A model generated the notes under the pieces. That model was not told where the DNA came from. It did no database searches and saw only the letters and a list, made by a program, of their open reading frames with translations. From positions 1 through 49,975 of the forward strand of contig JAQCTH010000022.1 of NCBI GenBank assembly GCA_027686065.1: a stretch of 49,975 bases of DNA. The letters run 5' to 3'. This document shows positions 48,850 to 49,975 of this stretch, piece after piece. This DNA comes from Clostridiaceae bacterium AF10-41 (GTDB taxonomy: Bacteria; Bacillota; Clostridia; Clostridiales; Clostridiaceae). The number at the start of each line of letters is the position of its first letter. Position 1 is the stretch's first letter. Position numbers and translations under genes: made by a program.

Positions 48850-49975
48850 TTATTTCATATAATCATTTGTTTCAGTTTCTAATCCCTTTTTTCTTAATTT
48901 ACTTTCTATAAAATACTTTACTATAGAGTAGAAAATTGCAAATAATGGAACACCTATTATCATTCCCACTATTCCTAATAACTTTCCTGCAACTAATATA
49001 GAAAATAATATCCAAAATGCTGATATTCCTATTGAGTCACCTAAAATCTTTGGTCCTATTACATTACCATCTAATTGTTGTATAAATAAGATTATTACTA
49101 AAAACCATACAGCCTTAATAGGAGATATAAATAAAATTATTATAAAAGATGGAATTGCTCCTATAAATGGTCCAAAAAAAGGTATGATATTAGTTATACA
49201 AACTATTGCTGATACCAGTACTGTATATGGAATTGAAAATATAGTTAGTATTATAAAAGTCAATACTCCTATTATTAATGAGTCAATTATTTTACCTACT
49301 ATAAATCTTCCAAAAGTATAATTACTTCTATGAGCCAATTCAATAATTCCATCAGCATATTTTTTAGAGAGTAATCCATAAGTAATTTTTTTGCTTAATG
49401 CACATAACTTTTCTTTATCTATTAATAAATAAACTGATACTATTACTCCTAAAACAACATTCCATATACTTGAAAGAATATTTCCTAAAAATCCCCCAAA
49501 TGCAGGAATTAAATTAGTTGCGAACTTAATTATGTAATTCACTAGATTATTAAAGTTATCTAACAACATTTGCGAATATCGCTCTTCTATATTTAATTTT
49601 AATATTGTTTCATTTGCAAATTTTGTAGAATTCATTATATATATAGGAATGTTATTTACTAATCCTATAACACTATCTATAAGCTGAGGTAATAAAAACT
49701 TTATAAACATACCAATTATTAAAAATGCTGTTATATATGAAAATATTATTGCTACCCCTCTTTTTGATTTTAATTTCAATTTTTTTACATATTTCATTTC
49801 AAAAACTACTTTTTCATAAAAATTCAATAAAAAGTTTATTATGTATGCAATTGAAAATCCAATTATAAATGGTTGCATTATAATTATTATTGAATCTAGC
49901 TTATCTGTAAATATAGTAACTTGAGATATTGCTAAATAAAATAACATTACTGAAATTGCAACTATAAAAGAATAT
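48850..49975 (-). CDS. AI-2E family transporter (5' end beyond the window)
   Basis: This membrane protein has at least 375 residues visible with about seven helices. The family signatures are PAFGGFLGNILSSIWNVVLG, YTFGRFIVGKIIDSLIIGVLTFI (in parts), NIIPFFGPFIGAIPS and QQLDGNVIGPKILGDSIGIS. Members (YdiK/TqsA/YtvI-like) are linked to export of autoinducer-2 or to Na+/H+ antiport; the substrate is unknown here. An ATG at 49947 exists, but the frame stays open to the window edge (YSFIVAISVMLFYLAIS) and continues the first helix, so the true start is probably outside. A bidirectional terminator follows the stop. Confidence 0.9.
   Translation of the reverse strand, partial: YSFIVAISVMLFYLAISQVTIFTDKLDSIIIIMQPFIIGFSIAYIINFLLNFYEKVVFEMKYVKKLKLKSKRGVAIIFSYITAFLIIGMFIKFLLPQLIDSVIGLVNNIPIYIMNSTKFANETILKLNIEERYSQMLLDNFNNLVNYIIKFATNLIPAFGGFLGNILSSIWNVVLGVIVSVYLLIDKEKLCALSKKITYGLLSKKYADGIIELAHRSNYTFGRFIVGKIIDSLIIGVLTFIILTIFSIPYTVLVSAIVCITNIIPFFGPFIGAIPSFIIILFISPIKAVWFLVIILFIQQLDGNVIGPKILGDSIGISAFWILFSILVAGKLLGIVGMIIGVPLFAIFYSIVKYFIESKLRKKGLETETNDYMK

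Overview
This window comes from a low-GC, strictly anaerobic Firmicute, most likely Clostridium sensu stricto. The reasons are the very AT-rich DNA, strong AGGAGG-type ribosome binding sites, TTG/GTG starts, T-box leaders, a 2-oxoacid:ferredoxin oxidoreductase, an [FeFe]-hydrogenase-like protein and a YesM/YesN-type sugar sensor. The species cannot be named from sequence alone. No rRNA, tRNA, phage, insertion sequence, CRISPR array or replication origin was seen. Both ends cut a gene: a small unknown gene at the left edge and an AI-2E family transporter at the right edge.

Layout. 0.3-3.6 kb: a minus-strand operon for a four-subunit 2-oxoacid:ferredoxin oxidoreductase, headed by a P-loop ATPase. 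3.8-7.3 kb: an AEC transporter with an in-frame relic of a BFD-like [2Fe-2S] protein behind it, MntP under a yybP-ykoY manganese riboswitch, and a PssA/TVP38 membrane-lipid pair. 7.4-11.8 kb: regulators, namely an OmpR-type two-component system, an Rrf2 repressor whose operator also precedes a methyltransferase gene, and an AraC/GyrI-like regulator. 12-14.2 kb: thrS with a T-box leader. 14.2-23.9 kb: a 2H phosphoesterase, a MerR-controlled heterodimeric ABC exporter with a textbook 19-bp-spacer promoter, a LysR/LOG divergent pair, and DinB, GNAT and DUF2087 genes.

24-28.2 kb: a LytTR regulator/DUF3021 membrane protein/ABC transporter operon with 21-bp-periodic direct repeats upstream, divergent from an [FeFe]-hydrogenase-like gene. 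28.4-31.9 kb: two glycosyltransferases and a small conserved protein. 32-34.6 kb: an oxidative-stress module, ahpC plus a flavoprotein that joins a thioredoxin-reductase body to a C-terminal AhpF-type thiol domain. Each gene has the same 24-bp palindromic element in its promoter, in opposite orientations. 34.7-36.5 kb: a DAACS-family symporter under a T-box whose specifier reads as cysteine (TGC). 36.6-46.2 kb: a galactose system on the minus strand. It has mglBAC plus a 55-residue membrane protein under a cre site, followed by a separate unit encoding an AraC-type response regulator (YesN-like), a sensor kinase (YesM/LytS-like), a membrane-anchored sugar-binding sensor (XylFII-like) and a second MglB-like lipoprotein. 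46.3-50 kb: a UbiA prenyltransferase, a LemA/TPM pair and the AI-2E family transporter.

The main themes are redox chemistry with low-potential donors, sugar uptake with a dedicated extracellular sensor, and many one-gene regulator/target modules whose operators can be read directly. The observations judged most useful are the permuted AhpF-like reductase lacking the usual NADPH motif, the shared Rrf2 dyad, the LytTR repeats, the galactose three-component sensor with its small membrane protein, and the cysteine-type T-box with a non-matching T-box base.
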